From: CBDDBU01 sp965226045
Lineage (GTDB): Bacteria; Pseudomonadota; Alphaproteobacteria; VGEJ01
DNA: 64,000 nucleotides
Assembly (NCBI GenBank): GCA_965226045.1
Contig: CBDDBU010000026.1
Span: 186,001-250,000 of the forward strand
Direction of reading: 5' to 3'
Position 1 is the stretch's first letter. The number at the start of each line of letters is the position of its first letter. Shown here in pieces: positions 50,738 through 59,641 of this stretch. Both the position numbers and the translations under genes were made by a program. The notes under the pieces were generated by a model. The model searched no databases and had not been told where the DNA came from. It worked only from the letters and a program-made list of their open reading frames with translations.

Positions 50738-52355
50738 GGCCGACCCCCCTCAAGCGGTCGTAGCGGGTGCAATCGGCCACCGGCTCAAAGCGAAGACGCA
50801 GGTTCGCGGGCGTCGGGATCGGCGCCGTCTCGGACGGCTGGCGCCGACGATTGAGGATGTTGAGCACGACGTCGGCGCTGCACACGCCGCCAGCGAGCGC
50901 CTCGGCACAGGCGGCCTCCACCGCCGCCAGCCCATCCGCCAGCACGGCGGTGAGGATCTCGACCATCTGCCTGTCGCCGTCGTCGTGGCCGGCGAGCCGG
51001 ACGCGCACGCGACCCAGGGCGCCGGGCAGCGCCCAGTCCTTGAACGGCGCGCCGTTACGAAGCGCACCGGGCTTCCTCGCCAGCACGGGCACCTAGTGCC
51101 ACGGGTCATAGACGGTCTGGTCGCGGCCGAAGCGCCGGGCATGCTCGGCGACGATCTCGCCGTCCTGGCGGATGACGATGCGATCGGCGTAGGCATGGAC
51201 CTCGACCGGACGGCCGACGGCGCGCGCCGCCACGCTGTACTTGTTGCTGTCGAAGCGCACCAGGCAGGTCTTCGACACCGACGCCGGGACCGCGTGGAAG
51301 CCGTCGAACGGCCCGCGATAGCCGACCAGGGACGGACGCTCGTCCTCGAACACCTGCCAGACAGTCCTGTCCTTGAACACCGGGTGGGGATGACCCCGGG
51401 CGTAGGCGACGCACTGGTCCAAGAGCCAGGCGTTGAGCTCGTCGTAGGTCTTGAAGCGCAGCCGCGGGGTGAAGAACCGACCGCGGATGATCCCGACCTG
51501 GTTCTCGACCTGCCCCTTCTCCCATCCCGCTCCCGGCGTGCATGCTGTCGGTTCGACCAGGTAGTGGCCACACATCTGCACGAAGCGCCGGTTGAACGCG
51601 CGCTCCTTGCCGATGAGGACGGTCTGCACCGCCGTCTTCATGTTGTCGTAGATGCCTCGCCGGCAGGCACCCTGGAACAGCCGGAATGCCCGGTCGTGGG
51701 CGTCGAACACCATCTCCTGGCTCTCGCGCGGATAAGCGCGGACGAAGAACATTCGGCTGTGGCACAGCCGGACGTGCGCGACCTTGACCTTGGTCGTCAC
51801 CCCCGCCAGCACCACGTACTCGTGGCTCCAGTCGAACTGATAGGCCTCGCCCGGCGAGAACACCAACGGCACATAGGTCTGCGCCGTCGATGCCGAACGG
51901 CGCCACCGCCACGCCTTGGCGTAGCGCCGCACCGCGTCGTAGCCGCCGCCATAGCCCAGACCCTCGAGGGCTTCGGAGATCCGTAGCAGCGTCAGCCGCT
52001 CCCGCTTCGACTTGGTCTCGTTGGCCTCCAGCATCCGCTCCAGCTCGGCCGTCCACGGCCCCAGCTTCGGCATCGGCTGGACCCGCCGGTCGTAGGTGAA
52101 CGCCGTCGCCTGCGAACGGATCACCTTGCGCACCGTGTTGCGCGAGACCTTCACGTCCCGCACGATCTCCTTAGATCGGCTGCGCACCGTGTTGCGCGAG
52201 ACCCGCCGGTCGTAGGTGAACGCCGTCGCCTGCGAACGGATCACCTTGCGCACCGTGTTGCGCGAGACCTTCACGTCCCGCACGATCTCCTTGATCGGCT
52301 TCCCCTTGACGAAATACTCCCGCCGGATCCGCGCTATCGTCTCCACGACCAACAT
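50724..52355 (-). pseudogene. istA: IS21 transposase IstA, amber-interrupted, with duplicated HTH
   Basis: IstA would be about 543 aa. From ATG 52355 the N-terminal helix-turn-helix (IVRDVKVSRNTVRKVIRSQ) occurs twice because of a 120-bp in-frame tandem duplication. The DDE core follows: FDWSHEYVVLAGV, GIYDNMKTAVQTVL and GWEKGQVENQVGII. An in-frame TAG at 51093-51095 then stops translation after QTVYDPWH. The same frame continues with PVLARKPGALRNGAPFKDW, the expected C-terminal domain, down to 50724 where it overlaps istB. Only a shortened 420-aa product would be made unless the stop is read through. Confidence 0.92.
52080..52292 (-). repeat. 120-bp-period direct duplication inside istA
   Basis: About 93 bases at 52080-52172 recur exactly at 52200-52292, a period of 120 bp (40 codons), so the frame is kept. 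Each copy encodes IVRDVKVSRNTVRKVI plus RSQATAFTYDRRV. The linker between copies contains a partial third echo, encoding SRNTVRS. Confidence 0.95.
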
Positions 52356-52471
52356 CCCCCACCACCTCGTCCGCCCAAAAACGAGGTGACTTGGACTAGC
52401 CAGGCTCAGGGGGGTCAAATTTGGACGCCGATCACCCCTCAACAGGGGTCAACTTTGCACGCCGTTCCACA

Positions 52472-54202
52472 CATCGAGCGAGGGGTGGTTCAGTCGCACC
52501 GCGTCCAGAGCGTCCTTGCCGACATCGTGCAGGAGCGCCACGCGCAGTACTTGTTCCTCGGTGACCGCGTCGACGCCGAACGCCTCGGCATCCTCTGCCC
52601 GCAGCACCCGTAACAGAGCCAGCGCATAGGCGGCCACTACCTCGTTGTGATTAAGCGCCCCATCGCGCGATTGCAGACTGATGAAATCAATCATCGCCAA
52701 ATGCTGGCGCTTGAACTCGTTGACCTTGTTGATGACCGGCACGCAATCGTTGGCGAACCGGCTGGTCGCATCGATGCGCCGGTCATCTCGAGCCAACGAT
52801 CTAATACCGCTAACCTGGTAGCACTGGATCGATAGCAGGCCCTTCACCTCGCGCTCGCCCAGCGCCTCGATCTCGAAGTACGGTTTGACCAGTTCGCGAG
52901 TATCGCTAGAGATGGTGATAGTACCCGAGGCGGAGATCGTCTCCATGCGGCTCGCGACATTGACGGGATCGCCGAGCACGTCATAAAGGCTCTTGTTGCG
53001 CGGCCCCAGCATGCCGGCCGTGATAACGCCGGAATTGATGCCGATACGCATGTTGAGTGGAAAGTGATCGCGAAGCTCGGCCTGCAATTTCATCGCGGCG
53101 AGCACCGCGTCGGTAGCATGGCTGCTGCTCTCGGTCGGAACGCCGAACAGCGCCACCAGCCCATCGCCGTTGGTCTTGTTCACATACCCGCGATATAGAT
53201 TGACGATGCCCCCCGACCAGCTAAAGAGACGATGTCCCCCGATCAGCTAAAGAAGTGGTTAAGTCGGGAGAACACCTCGTCGGGCTCCATCCCGGACGAG
53301 AACTCGGTAAAGTTCTCCAGGCCCGCGAACAAGATCGAGGCCCGGATCTTACGCGCGAACAGCTTTCCCTCGCGCATCAGCGGCACCCCTTCGGGCGGCG
53401 CCATCCGATTCAGCAGGCCCTCGCTCAATTGCTTCTGCAAGCTGGCGTCGTCGAGAGCGCTCGACAGGTCAGCGGTGCGCTCCGAGACCTTGGCCTCCAG
53501 CGTTTCGTTGAGCGCCGATCGCTCGTTCACCGCTTTATCGAGCTGCCGCGAGCGCTCTATTTCCGACCTATGAAGACGCGCGTTGTGGATGGCGCTCGCG
53601 ATCTGATTGGCGACGATCGAGAGCAGAACCTCGTCGAGTTCGTTGAATGCGTTCGGCCGCGCACTTTCGACGGCGAACACGCCGACCAGCAGGTCCTTGA
53701 TCACCAGCGGGATGGCAATCTGGCTCTGAACCTCGGGAAGACCGGGCCTCACCGATTGTTCCTCGAAGCTGGTGTCCGCCCCTGTCGACTGTGACCGGAC
53801 CGAGGCCAAATAGCCCTTTTGCGATCGGATATTCCCCATCCGCATCATTCGGCGACGCTTCGCGACGACGCCAATGACGCCCGTGCCAATCTTCACGGTC
53901 GCGCCCACGCCCGACTCCTCGTAGCCGCGGCTGGCGGCCAAAGCGAGCGTCTCCGCGTCGGCTTCTGTCAGCAGGATCATGCCGTGCTCGAAGCCCAGGA
54001 CGGTGTCCATCGCGCGCAGAATGATTTCCAGAATGGCGTCGAGTTCGAGCGTCGAGTTCAGCTCGGACGAGATTTGCTGGATGATTTGGACTTCGTCCGT
54101 CTTGCGCGCCAGACGGGCATTCAGGTCATCGAGAATCGCTTAGTTCTCGACGATGGTCTCACGGACGGTCTTGGGGTCGGGCTGGTCGCCGGATACCGAC
54201 AT
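52472..54202 (-). pseudogene. GAF - class III nucleotidyl cyclase - HD-GYP gene, decayed and split
   Basis: This would be a large cytosolic signalling enzyme. From ATG 54202, MSVSGDQPDPKTVRETIVEN is followed by an in-frame TAA at 54142-54144. The GAF domain then runs from DEVQIIQQISSELNSTLEL to IASAIHNARLHR. A coiled coil leads to the cyclase core ASILFAGLENFTEFSSGMEP, where the first metal-binding Asp of LFAD is Gly. A 26-bp tandem duplication at 53202-53253 then brings a stop and a frameshift before NKTNGDGLVALFGVP, which keeps the second metal Asp. The regulatory part ends in ALLHDVGKDALDAVRLNHPS, an HD-type motif, where IS21 cuts the gene. It lies downstream of the PPOX-like gene, and the two were probably co-transcribed. 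Confidence 0.88.
53202..53253 (-). repeat. 26-bp tandem duplication breaking the cyclase domain
   Basis: Unit one (53202-53227, GACGATGCCCCCCGACCAGC then TAAAGA) and unit two (53228-53253) differ at only two positions. Removing one unit restores the continuous reading FFSWSGGIVNLYRGYVNKTN, so the duplication is the cause of the frameshift. Unit two changes the Trp codon TGG to the stop TGA. Confidence 0.93.
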
Positions 54203-54225
54203 GGTCGTTCCTGAGCACGAGGCGC

Positions 54226-54291
54226 TTAGACCTCGGCGCGCGGGACCTCATGAACTTCCTTCACTTCATATATATCGGCGGCCTTCAGCTT
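54226..54291 (-). pseudogene. pyridoxamine-phosphate-oxidase-like gene, 3' fragment
   Basis: This is the last 22 codons of the PPOX-like gene cut by IS256 copy 3. On the minus strand from the IS edge it encodes KLKAADIYEVKEVHEVPRAE and then V before the TAA at 54226-54228. The reading frame continues exactly from the fragment at 55742-56092 once the element and one TTCAGCTT copy are taken out. Confidence 0.9.
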
Positions 54292-55741
54292 GGCGATGTC
54301 CCTATCTCTGTTGAAATTCGTGGGGCAGGCGTCGCTGGTTGATGATGCTATGCTGCCTTCATGATGGTTTCAATGGCACTGTCGGCCTGAGCCTTTCTCA
54401 AGTGTTCCTGGAGAGCATTTCGGAGGATGGGCAGCTGACGATAGGCCTTGAGGCGACGGAAGGTTTTCTGGGCCTCCAGCAGGCCGGCGGCGGTCCATCT
54501 GAGCGCCATCTCGGCGTGTCTCCAGCGTTTGACGTTGCGGGTGACCTGGCGCACCGTGCCGAGCGCGTTCTCGACGATGTTGGTGCAGGCGAGCGAGCGC
54601 CGGAGTTCGTGCGGCAGGCCGAGGCGGATGACGGTGAGTATCTCGTCCAGCCCCTCCAGGATGCTGCCCGAGACGCCCGGTTCCTCATGCTCCAGACGCC
54701 GGGCCAGGTTGCGCAGCAGCCGTTCGGCCTTGTCTGCGTCGTCCTGGTCCCAGGCCTGACGGAGCGCCTTCTTGACGCTCGCATGCAAATGCAGGGGCAG
54801 GCGCTCGATGATGTTACGGCCCTTGTGGACCTGGCAGCGCTGGATGGCGGCGGCCACACCGAAGGTGTTGCGGATCGCTTTGCTGAGCGCCTTCGCGCCA
54901 TCGACGATGAACAGCCGGGGCAGCGTCGGATCGAGCCCCCTGGCGAGGAGATTGTCGAGCAAGGCCTGGACGACGACAGTGTTCTCCGTCGCCCCCTCGA
55001 CCACGGCCAGGACATGCTTGTCGCCGTTGCCATCGACGCCGATCGCCGCCACCAAGACATGGTCGCCGACATGCAGACCGTCGATCTGGATGACCAGCAG
55101 GTCGAGCTCCGAGAGGTCCGAGGCAAGCCAGGCCTTCATCTTCTTGCGCGACAGCGCCACAAAGCGCCGGGAAACGGCCGACTTCGAGGTGCCGTCGCCA
55201 CGCGCTTTCGCCAGGTCGCCCTCGGGCAGACGGACCGCGCGGTGGTACTTGCGGGTCGACACGTTCAGCACCATCAGGTTGAGCGCCCACTCGAGCAACA
55301 GGTTGCCGTCGCGCAGCACCTGCCAGCTCTCCAAACCCACCTCCTTGCCAGCATGGTCGCGAACCCGTGGCCGCTGCACTTTCACGCGGCCGCCGTGGTA
55401 GCCGATCTCGCTCTGCGTATGGCCCCAGCGATAACCCCGACGGTTCCCATGGCGACGATGTCGGGCCCCGCACACGGTCGTGGCGTCCTCCTCCATCATC
55501 TCGGCCAAGGCCTCGACCCCGGCCAGGAGACAGAACCGATCCACGCTGAGACGGACTGCGTCCATCGCGTCTGCCAGCGGCGGCATAGGAAACGAGGTGG
55601 CAAGGGCTTTCGGGCTACTGGAACTACGGATATTCTTTCCCATGGTGTCGTTCTCCCTCTTGGGTTTGCAGCACCCGGAGCCTAACGGCTCCAGGAGAGC
55701 GACACCTACCTCAACTTTTCAACATCGACCGGGACATCTCC
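54292..55741 (-). mobile_element. IS256-family insertion sequence, copy 3 (inserted in a PPOX-like gene)
   Basis: This is a 1,450-bp element in the same orientation as copy 1, with ends GGCGATGTCCC and GGAGATGTCCC (inward). The perfect 8-bp direct repeat TTCAGCTT lies at 54284-54291 and 55742-55749. It interrupts the PPOX-like gene about 22 codons from its end. Confidence 0.96.
54348..55643 (-). CDS. IS256-family transposase, copy 3
   Basis: This is a 431-aa transposase identical in protein sequence to copy 2, starting at ATG 55643 and stopping at TAG 54348-54350. The DDE motif set (IQIDGLHVG, FIVDGAKAL, CTNIVENALG) is intact. Comparison with copy 1 shows the single T-to-C change (on the coding strand) that destroyed the stop codon there. 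Confidence 0.95.
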   Translation of the reverse strand: MGKNIRSSSSPKALATSFPMPPLADAMDAVRLSVDRFCLLAGVEALAEMMEEDATTVCGARHRRHGNRRGYRWGHTQSEIGYHGGRVKVQRPRVRDHAGKEVGLESWQVLRDGNLLLEWALNLMVLNVSTRKYHRAVRLPEGDLAKARGDGTSKSAVSRRFVALSRKKMKAWLASDLSELDLLVIQIDGLHVGDHVLVAAIGVDGNGDKHVLAVVEGATENTVVVQALLDNLLARGLDPTLPRLFIVDGAKALSKAIRNTFGVAAAIQRCQVHKGRNIIERLPLHLHASVKKALRQAWDQDDADKAERLLRNLARRLEHEEPGVSGSILEGLDEILTVIRLGLPHELRRSLACTNIVENALGTVRQVTRNVKRWRHAEMALRWTAAGLLEAQKTFRRLKAYRQLPILRNALQEHLRKAQADSAIETIMKAA

Positions 55742-56092
55742 TTCAGCTTGAAGATACCGGTCATACCGGTCATCGAGGCAATGGCCTCGATTTGCATGTC
55801 CATCTCGTCGAAGACCGGTCCCTCGGTTTCCGAATGATCAAAGACCAACCGCAGCGCCCAGGTCGCGCACGTCTCGGCTTCCGTCACCACGGCCATCACG
55901 TTCGGGTTCTCACGGACATTGCGATGGGTCTTGCTGAAGAACTGATGCGACAGCGCGACATGGGTGTCGTCGACGTAATAAACCTGCGAGATTATGGTCG
56001 CGTTCGGCGTTCCGTCGAGCGCCCACGTGACGATGATCGAGGGCAGAACCCCCTGCATCGCCGGTTTGATGTCGTCGGGAAGTGCGGGCCAT
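55742..56092 (-). pseudogene. pyridoxamine 5'-phosphate oxidase-like (split-barrel flavin) gene, 5' fragment
   Basis: This gene of the PPOX-type split-barrel family often binds FMN, F420 or heme. The readable part starts at ATG 56058 with MQGVLPSIIVTWALDGTPNA, then ISQVYYVDDTHVALSHQFFS, KTHRNVRENPNVMAVV and MTGMTGIFKLK, where IS256 copy 3 interrupts. The family start is probably the ATG at 56092, but about one base is missing between it and DDIKPAMQG, so the 5' end is also shifted. It is upstream of the cyclase gene on the same strand. Both genes are now inactive. Confidence 0.85.
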
Positions 56093-56264
56093 GCACGAAG
56101 TCGACCAACTCACTCGGGATCATGCCGTCTCTCCACGCATCGGGCCTCGGCACCGCCTTTGACGCGTTCGCCAAGTCTCCGCAAGTCCACGGTCTTGGCA
56201 AGTCATTGGCCAGCGCCACCCGGCGCTCGTCAACCACACACGAGCCGTCTAAGTTCCGGGCAAC

Positions 56265-56819
56265 ATGGTTAAGCTCACGCGCATCTACACCCGTGGCGGC
56301 GATGGCGGCATGACATCGCTTGGCGGCGGGGCGCGGGTCGCCAAGCACGACCTACGTGTCGCCGCCTATGGCACCGTCGATGAGGCCAACGCCGCGATCG
56401 GCATTGCGCGCCTCGATACCAGCGGCGACCCGGACGCGATGCTAGCGCGCATTCAGGATGATCTCTTCGATCTCGGCGCCGATCTCTGCACGCCGGGCGC
56501 CGATGACGACCGACTGCGCATCACTCAACGCCAAGTCGACCGTCTGGAGGCCGAAATCGATGCGATGAACGAACGGCTGCGGCCGCTCGCATCCTTCGTG
56601 CTGCCGGGCGGCACAGCGGCGGCGGCGCACTTGCACGTCGGCCGCACCTTCACGCGCCGCGCTGAACGTCTGGTCAGTGAATTGTGTGCCCGCGAAACGG
56701 TCAACCCGCTCGCGCTTATGTTTCTCAATCGGCTGTCGGATCATCTGTTCGTGCTCGGCCGTCATCTGAACAACGACGGCGCCGACGATGTCCTGTGGCG
56801 GCCCGGCGCGAACCGCTAG
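56265..56819 (+). CDS. pduO: PduO-type ATP:cob(I)alamin adenosyltransferase
   Basis: This enzyme transfers an adenosyl group from ATP to cob(I)alamin to make coenzyme B12. The 184-aa single-domain protein starts at ATG 56265. The ATP-binding N-terminal signature KLTRIYTRGGDGGMTSLGGG is intact, as are the helical core YGTVDEANAAIGIARL, then FVLPGGTAAAAHLHVGRTFT, RRAERLV and LFLNRLSDHLFVLGRHLN-type C-terminal motifs. No cobalamin riboswitch is apparent upstream. The next gene on the plus side is absent because the ferritin-like gene converges on it. Confidence 0.95.
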   Translation: MVKLTRIYTRGGDGGMTSLGGGARVAKHDLRVAAYGTVDEANAAIGIARLDTSGDPDAMLARIQDDLFDLGADLCTPGADDDRLRITQRQVDRLEAEIDAMNERLRPLASFVLPGGTAAAAHLHVGRTFTRRAERLVSELCARETVNPLALMFLNRLSDHLFVLGRHLNNDGADDVLWRPGANR

Positions 56820-56856
56820 CTCTCACGGCACACTATAAGTGGCGGTCGCGCCGCAC

Positions 56857-57705
56857 TCAGGCGCTGACCCGGCACAGCGACCAGGCGTAGGTGCGGAACA
56901 CAAACCAGCCAATCTGGGTGAGACAACGGCCCGCCGGCCCGCGCGGCTTCAGCCCGGCGGCCTTGAGGGTCATCGCCAACCCCTTGGCCACGTGCTCGTA
57001 GCGATAGAGTGGCAACGTCCGCCGCGCGAAAGCGGTCGCGTACCGCCGCCGCCGATAGGGTGTGGTGAGCCCGTTGCCGCAATAGTAGGCATAGGCCAGC
57101 TCGTCGTCCCCGCTCTCCGCCAACCGCCCGAGGGCGATCCACAGGCCCGCCCACATGCTCGGTTTCTCGATGGCGCCATAGCGCTTCTTGTTGCTGTAGA
57201 AGAGCCTGTAATGGCGGTATTCGTCGCCCGCTATACGGTGACAGATATGGCGCAGCACCGGCTCGTCGGTGGCATCGCGCACGGCGCTGTAGAAGGCGCT
57301 GGTGCCCGACTCGACGAAGCAGCGCGCGACCAATTCCTTGGTGCGGGAGCCACGCACCGATTCGGCCGCCTTGGTGGGCAGCTGATGCCCCCCCGCCTTG
57401 AAGCGCGCGAAACGCGCCTCGAAATCGAAGCTAGGATCGGCGAGCTCGCACCAGCGCCGCAGGGCCTGGCCGTGTTGAAGCTCTTCGATCCCCCACGCCC
57501 GGGCCTCGGCCTGGAAAGCGGGATCGCCATGAAATACCGAGCACAGATAGGCGACGTAGTCGTCGCTGTGGTGCTCGACCATGCAGGCGCCCTTGACCGC
57601 CTTCAGATGTCCCGGATCCACGCGGCTCGAATCGAACCGCTCCCAGGGCACATCATCCAGCGTCCAACTCGGGCGCGCCTTTTCCGGCTTGCGCTCTGGT
57701 TGCAT
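56857..57705 (-). CDS. ferritin-like domain protein
   Basis: This 282-aa soluble protein has a four-helix ferritin-like core carrying a diiron-type residue pattern: VEHHSDDYVAYL, the EExxH of WGIEELQHGQALRRW, FVESGTSAFYSAVRD, and IAGDEYRHYRLFYS. This resembles acyl-ACP desaturase/ferritin-like hypothetical proteins of Alphaproteobacteria rather than storage ferritin. The substrate is unknown. The start is ATG 57705, 78 bp after the ATP synthase epsilon stop on the same strand, so it may be weakly co-transcribed. Confidence 0.88.
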   Translation of the reverse strand: MQPERKPEKARPSWTLDDVPWERFDSSRVDPGHLKAVKGACMVEHHSDDYVAYLCSVFHGDPAFQAEARAWGIEELQHGQALRRWCELADPSFDFEARFARFKAGGHQLPTKAAESVRGSRTKELVARCFVESGTSAFYSAVRDATDEPVLRHICHRIAGDEYRHYRLFYSNKKRYGAIEKPSMWAGLWIALGRLAESGDDELAYAYYCGNGLTTPYRRRRYATAFARRTLPLYRYEHVAKGLAMTLKAAGLKPRGPAGRCLTQIGWFVFRTYAWSLCRVSA

Positions 57706-57783
57706 GGGACCTCGACGCCTCCATCCATCCCAACTGGTGGCGCGAGTGTAGCCAAAAGACCGTCCGCAGCCAAGACAGTGAAC

Positions 57784-58185
57784 TCAGCTCGCCGCGCCAA
57801 TCATCTCCTCAAACAGTTGAATCGCGATTTCGGCCCGGTGTCGCTCCGCATCAGTCCGCGCGTCCTCAAGGTCCTCGCGCGCGTATGCGAGCCGTTTCTC
57901 CAGACTGGCGCGGTCGAGCTCGTCCACCGGCGCTGATTCCTCGGCAAGCACCGTGCAGCGCTCCGCCGTCACCTCGCAAAAGCCCCCCGACAAAAAGATG
58001 CGCCGGACGTCGGCACCCTCGTTGTGAATCTCCAACACCCCGGGGCGTACCGACGCCGTGACCGGTGCATGGTCGACGAGAACGCCGAAGTCGCCCTCGG
58101 TGCCCGGCACCACCACCATCTCCACCTCCTCCGAGGTGAGAAGGCGTTCGGGCGAGACCAGCTCGAATTGAACCTTGTCGGCCAT
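57784..58185 (-). CDS. atpC: F1 ATP synthase epsilon subunit
   Basis: The epsilon subunit is part of the central stalk and regulates ATPase activity. The 133-aa protein has the beta-sandwich start VQFELVSPERLLTSEEVEMV, then VVPGTEGDFGVLVDHAPVTA and RIFLSGGFCEVTAERCTVLA. Its C-terminal two-helix region (LEKRLAYAREDLEDARTDAE) is present. It is the last gene of atpHAGDC, nine bases after the atpD stop. Confidence 0.96.
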   Translation of the reverse strand: MADKVQFELVSPERLLTSEEVEMVVVPGTEGDFGVLVDHAPVTASVRPGVLEIHNEGADVRRIFLSGGFCEVTAERCTVLAEESAPVDELDRASLEKRLAYAREDLEDARTDAERHRAEIAIQLFEEMIGAAS

Positions 58186-58194
58186 GGTCCCGCT

Positions 58195-59616
58195 CTAGGC
58201 GGCTTCGGCCGCCATTTCCTTGGCCCGATCGACCGCTTCCTCGATCGTGCCAAGCATGTAAAACGCCGCCTCCGGCAGATCATCGTGCTCGCCGTCGACG
58301 ATTTGCCGGAATCCCTTGATCGTTTGCTCAAGCGAAACCAGAACGCCCGGTCGGCCGGTGAAGACCTCGGCGACATGGAAGGGCTGTGACAGAAAGCGCT
58401 GGATCTTGCGCGCCCGCGCCACCGTCAGCTTGTCCTCCTCGCTCAATTCGTCCATGCCCAGAATGGCGATGATGTCCTGCAAGCCCTTGTAGGTCTGCAA
58501 CACCTCCTGCACGCGCGTCGCGACCGTGTAGTGCTCATCGCCGACGATCCGCGGATCCAGCATGCGCGAGGTCGAATCGAGCGGGTCGACCGCCGGATAA
58601 ATGCCGAGCTCGGCGATCTGGCGCGACAGCACCGTCGTCGCGTCAAGGTGAGCGAACGAGGTCGCCGGCGCCGGATCGGTTAGATCGTCGGCCGGCACGT
58701 AGATCGCCTGCACCGAGGTGATGGAGCCTTTGTTGGTGGAGGTAATGCGCTCCTGCAGGTTGCCCATGTCGGTGGCCAGCGTCGGCTGATAGCCGACCGC
58801 GCTCGGGATGCGGCCGAGCAGCGCGGAGACCTCGGAGCCCGCCTGGGTGAAACGGAAGATATTGTCGACGAACAGGAGAACGTCCTGGCCCTCTTCGTCA
58901 CGGAAATATTCGGCGACCGTCACGCCAGTCAGGCCAACGCGGGCGCGAGCGCCCGGCGGCTCGTTCATCTGGCCGAAGACCAACGCCGCCTTCGACTCGC
59001 CCTCGAGATTGATGACGCCCGATTCGATCATCTCGTGATAGAGGTCGTTGCCCTCGCGCGTCCTCTCGCCGACCCCCGCGAACACCGAGAATCCACCATG
59101 GGCCTTGGCGATATTGTTGATGAGTTCCTGGATGATCACCGTCTTGCCCACGCCGGCGCCGCCGAACAAGCCGATCTTGCCGCCGCGCGCGTACGGCGCC
59201 AACAAATCGACGACCTTGATGCCGGTGACCAGGATTTCCTGTTCGGTCGACTGCTCCACGAATTCGGGCGCCGCGCGATGGATCGGCATGCGCTGTGCGG
59301 TCTTGATCTCGCCCCGCTCGTCAATCGGCTCGCCGATCACATTCATGATGCGTCCCAGTGTCTCGGGTCCCACGGGGATGCGGATCGGCCCACCGGTGTC
59401 GGTGACCTCGGTACCGCGCACCAGACCGTCGGTCGAATCCATGGCCACCGTCCGCACCGTCGATTCGCCGAGGTGCTGCGCGACCTCGAGGACCAGCCGC
59501 TGGCCGTGGTTGTCGCACTCGAGCGCATTTAGGATTGGCGGCAGCTCCCCGTCGAATTGAACATCGATCACGGCGCCGATGACCTGGGAGATCCTGCCGA
59601 CGAGGTTGGTGTTCAT
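58195..59616 (-). CDS. atpD: F1 ATP synthase beta subunit
   Basis: The catalytic subunit of F1 has 473 aa. The Walker A motif is GGAGVGKTVIIQELINN, Walker B is around DVLLFVDNIFRFTQAGSEVS, and the regulatory DELSEED motif appears as GMDELSEEDKLTVARARK. The ALLGRIPSAVGYQPTLATDM segment is fully conserved. ATG 59616 gives the family start MNTNLVGRISQVIGAVIDVQ; the frame is open 22 codons further without similarity. The gap to atpG is 25 bp. Confidence 0.98.
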   Translation of the reverse strand: MNTNLVGRISQVIGAVIDVQFDGELPPILNALECDNHGQRLVLEVAQHLGESTVRTVAMDSTDGLVRGTEVTDTGGPIRIPVGPETLGRIMNVIGEPIDERGEIKTAQRMPIHRAAPEFVEQSTEQEILVTGIKVVDLLAPYARGGKIGLFGGAGVGKTVIIQELINNIAKAHGGFSVFAGVGERTREGNDLYHEMIESGVINLEGESKAALVFGQMNEPPGARARVGLTGVTVAEYFRDEEGQDVLLFVDNIFRFTQAGSEVSALLGRIPSAVGYQPTLATDMGNLQERITSTNKGSITSVQAIYVPADDLTDPAPATSFAHLDATTVLSRQIAELGIYPAVDPLDSTSRMLDPRIVGDEHYTVATRVQEVLQTYKGLQDIIAILGMDELSEEDKLTVARARKIQRFLSQPFHVAEVFTGRPGVLVSLEQTIKGFRQIVDGEHDDLPEAAFYMLGTIEEAVDRAKEMAAEAA

Positions 59617-59641
59617 GTCGTGCTCCGAGTGTGTGGGCCCA

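Larger units (their letters stand above)
49806..52471 (-). mobile_element. IS21-family insertion sequence
   Basis: The element is 2,666 bp and ends in TGT...ACA. The left end TGTCAATCGGCGTTGAAC and the right end (inward) TGTGGAACGGCGTGCAAAG each begin multiple TTGACCCC-type sub-repeats, typical of IS21. The 7-bp direct repeat CATCGAG flanks it at 49799-49805 and 52472-52478. It carries istB and a broken istA on the minus strand and interrupts the HD domain coding region of the cyclase gene. Confidence 0.95.

Noticed and set aside
53228..53240. GATGTCCC in the cyclase duplication resembling the IS256 end
   Set aside because: It is part of the normal coding sequence (encoding GDIV), lacks the rest of the inverted repeat and has no target duplication.
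56093..56264. Cobalamin riboswitch upstream of the adenosyltransferase gene
   Set aside because: The interval is only about 170 bp and I could not see the B12-box or the paired elements.
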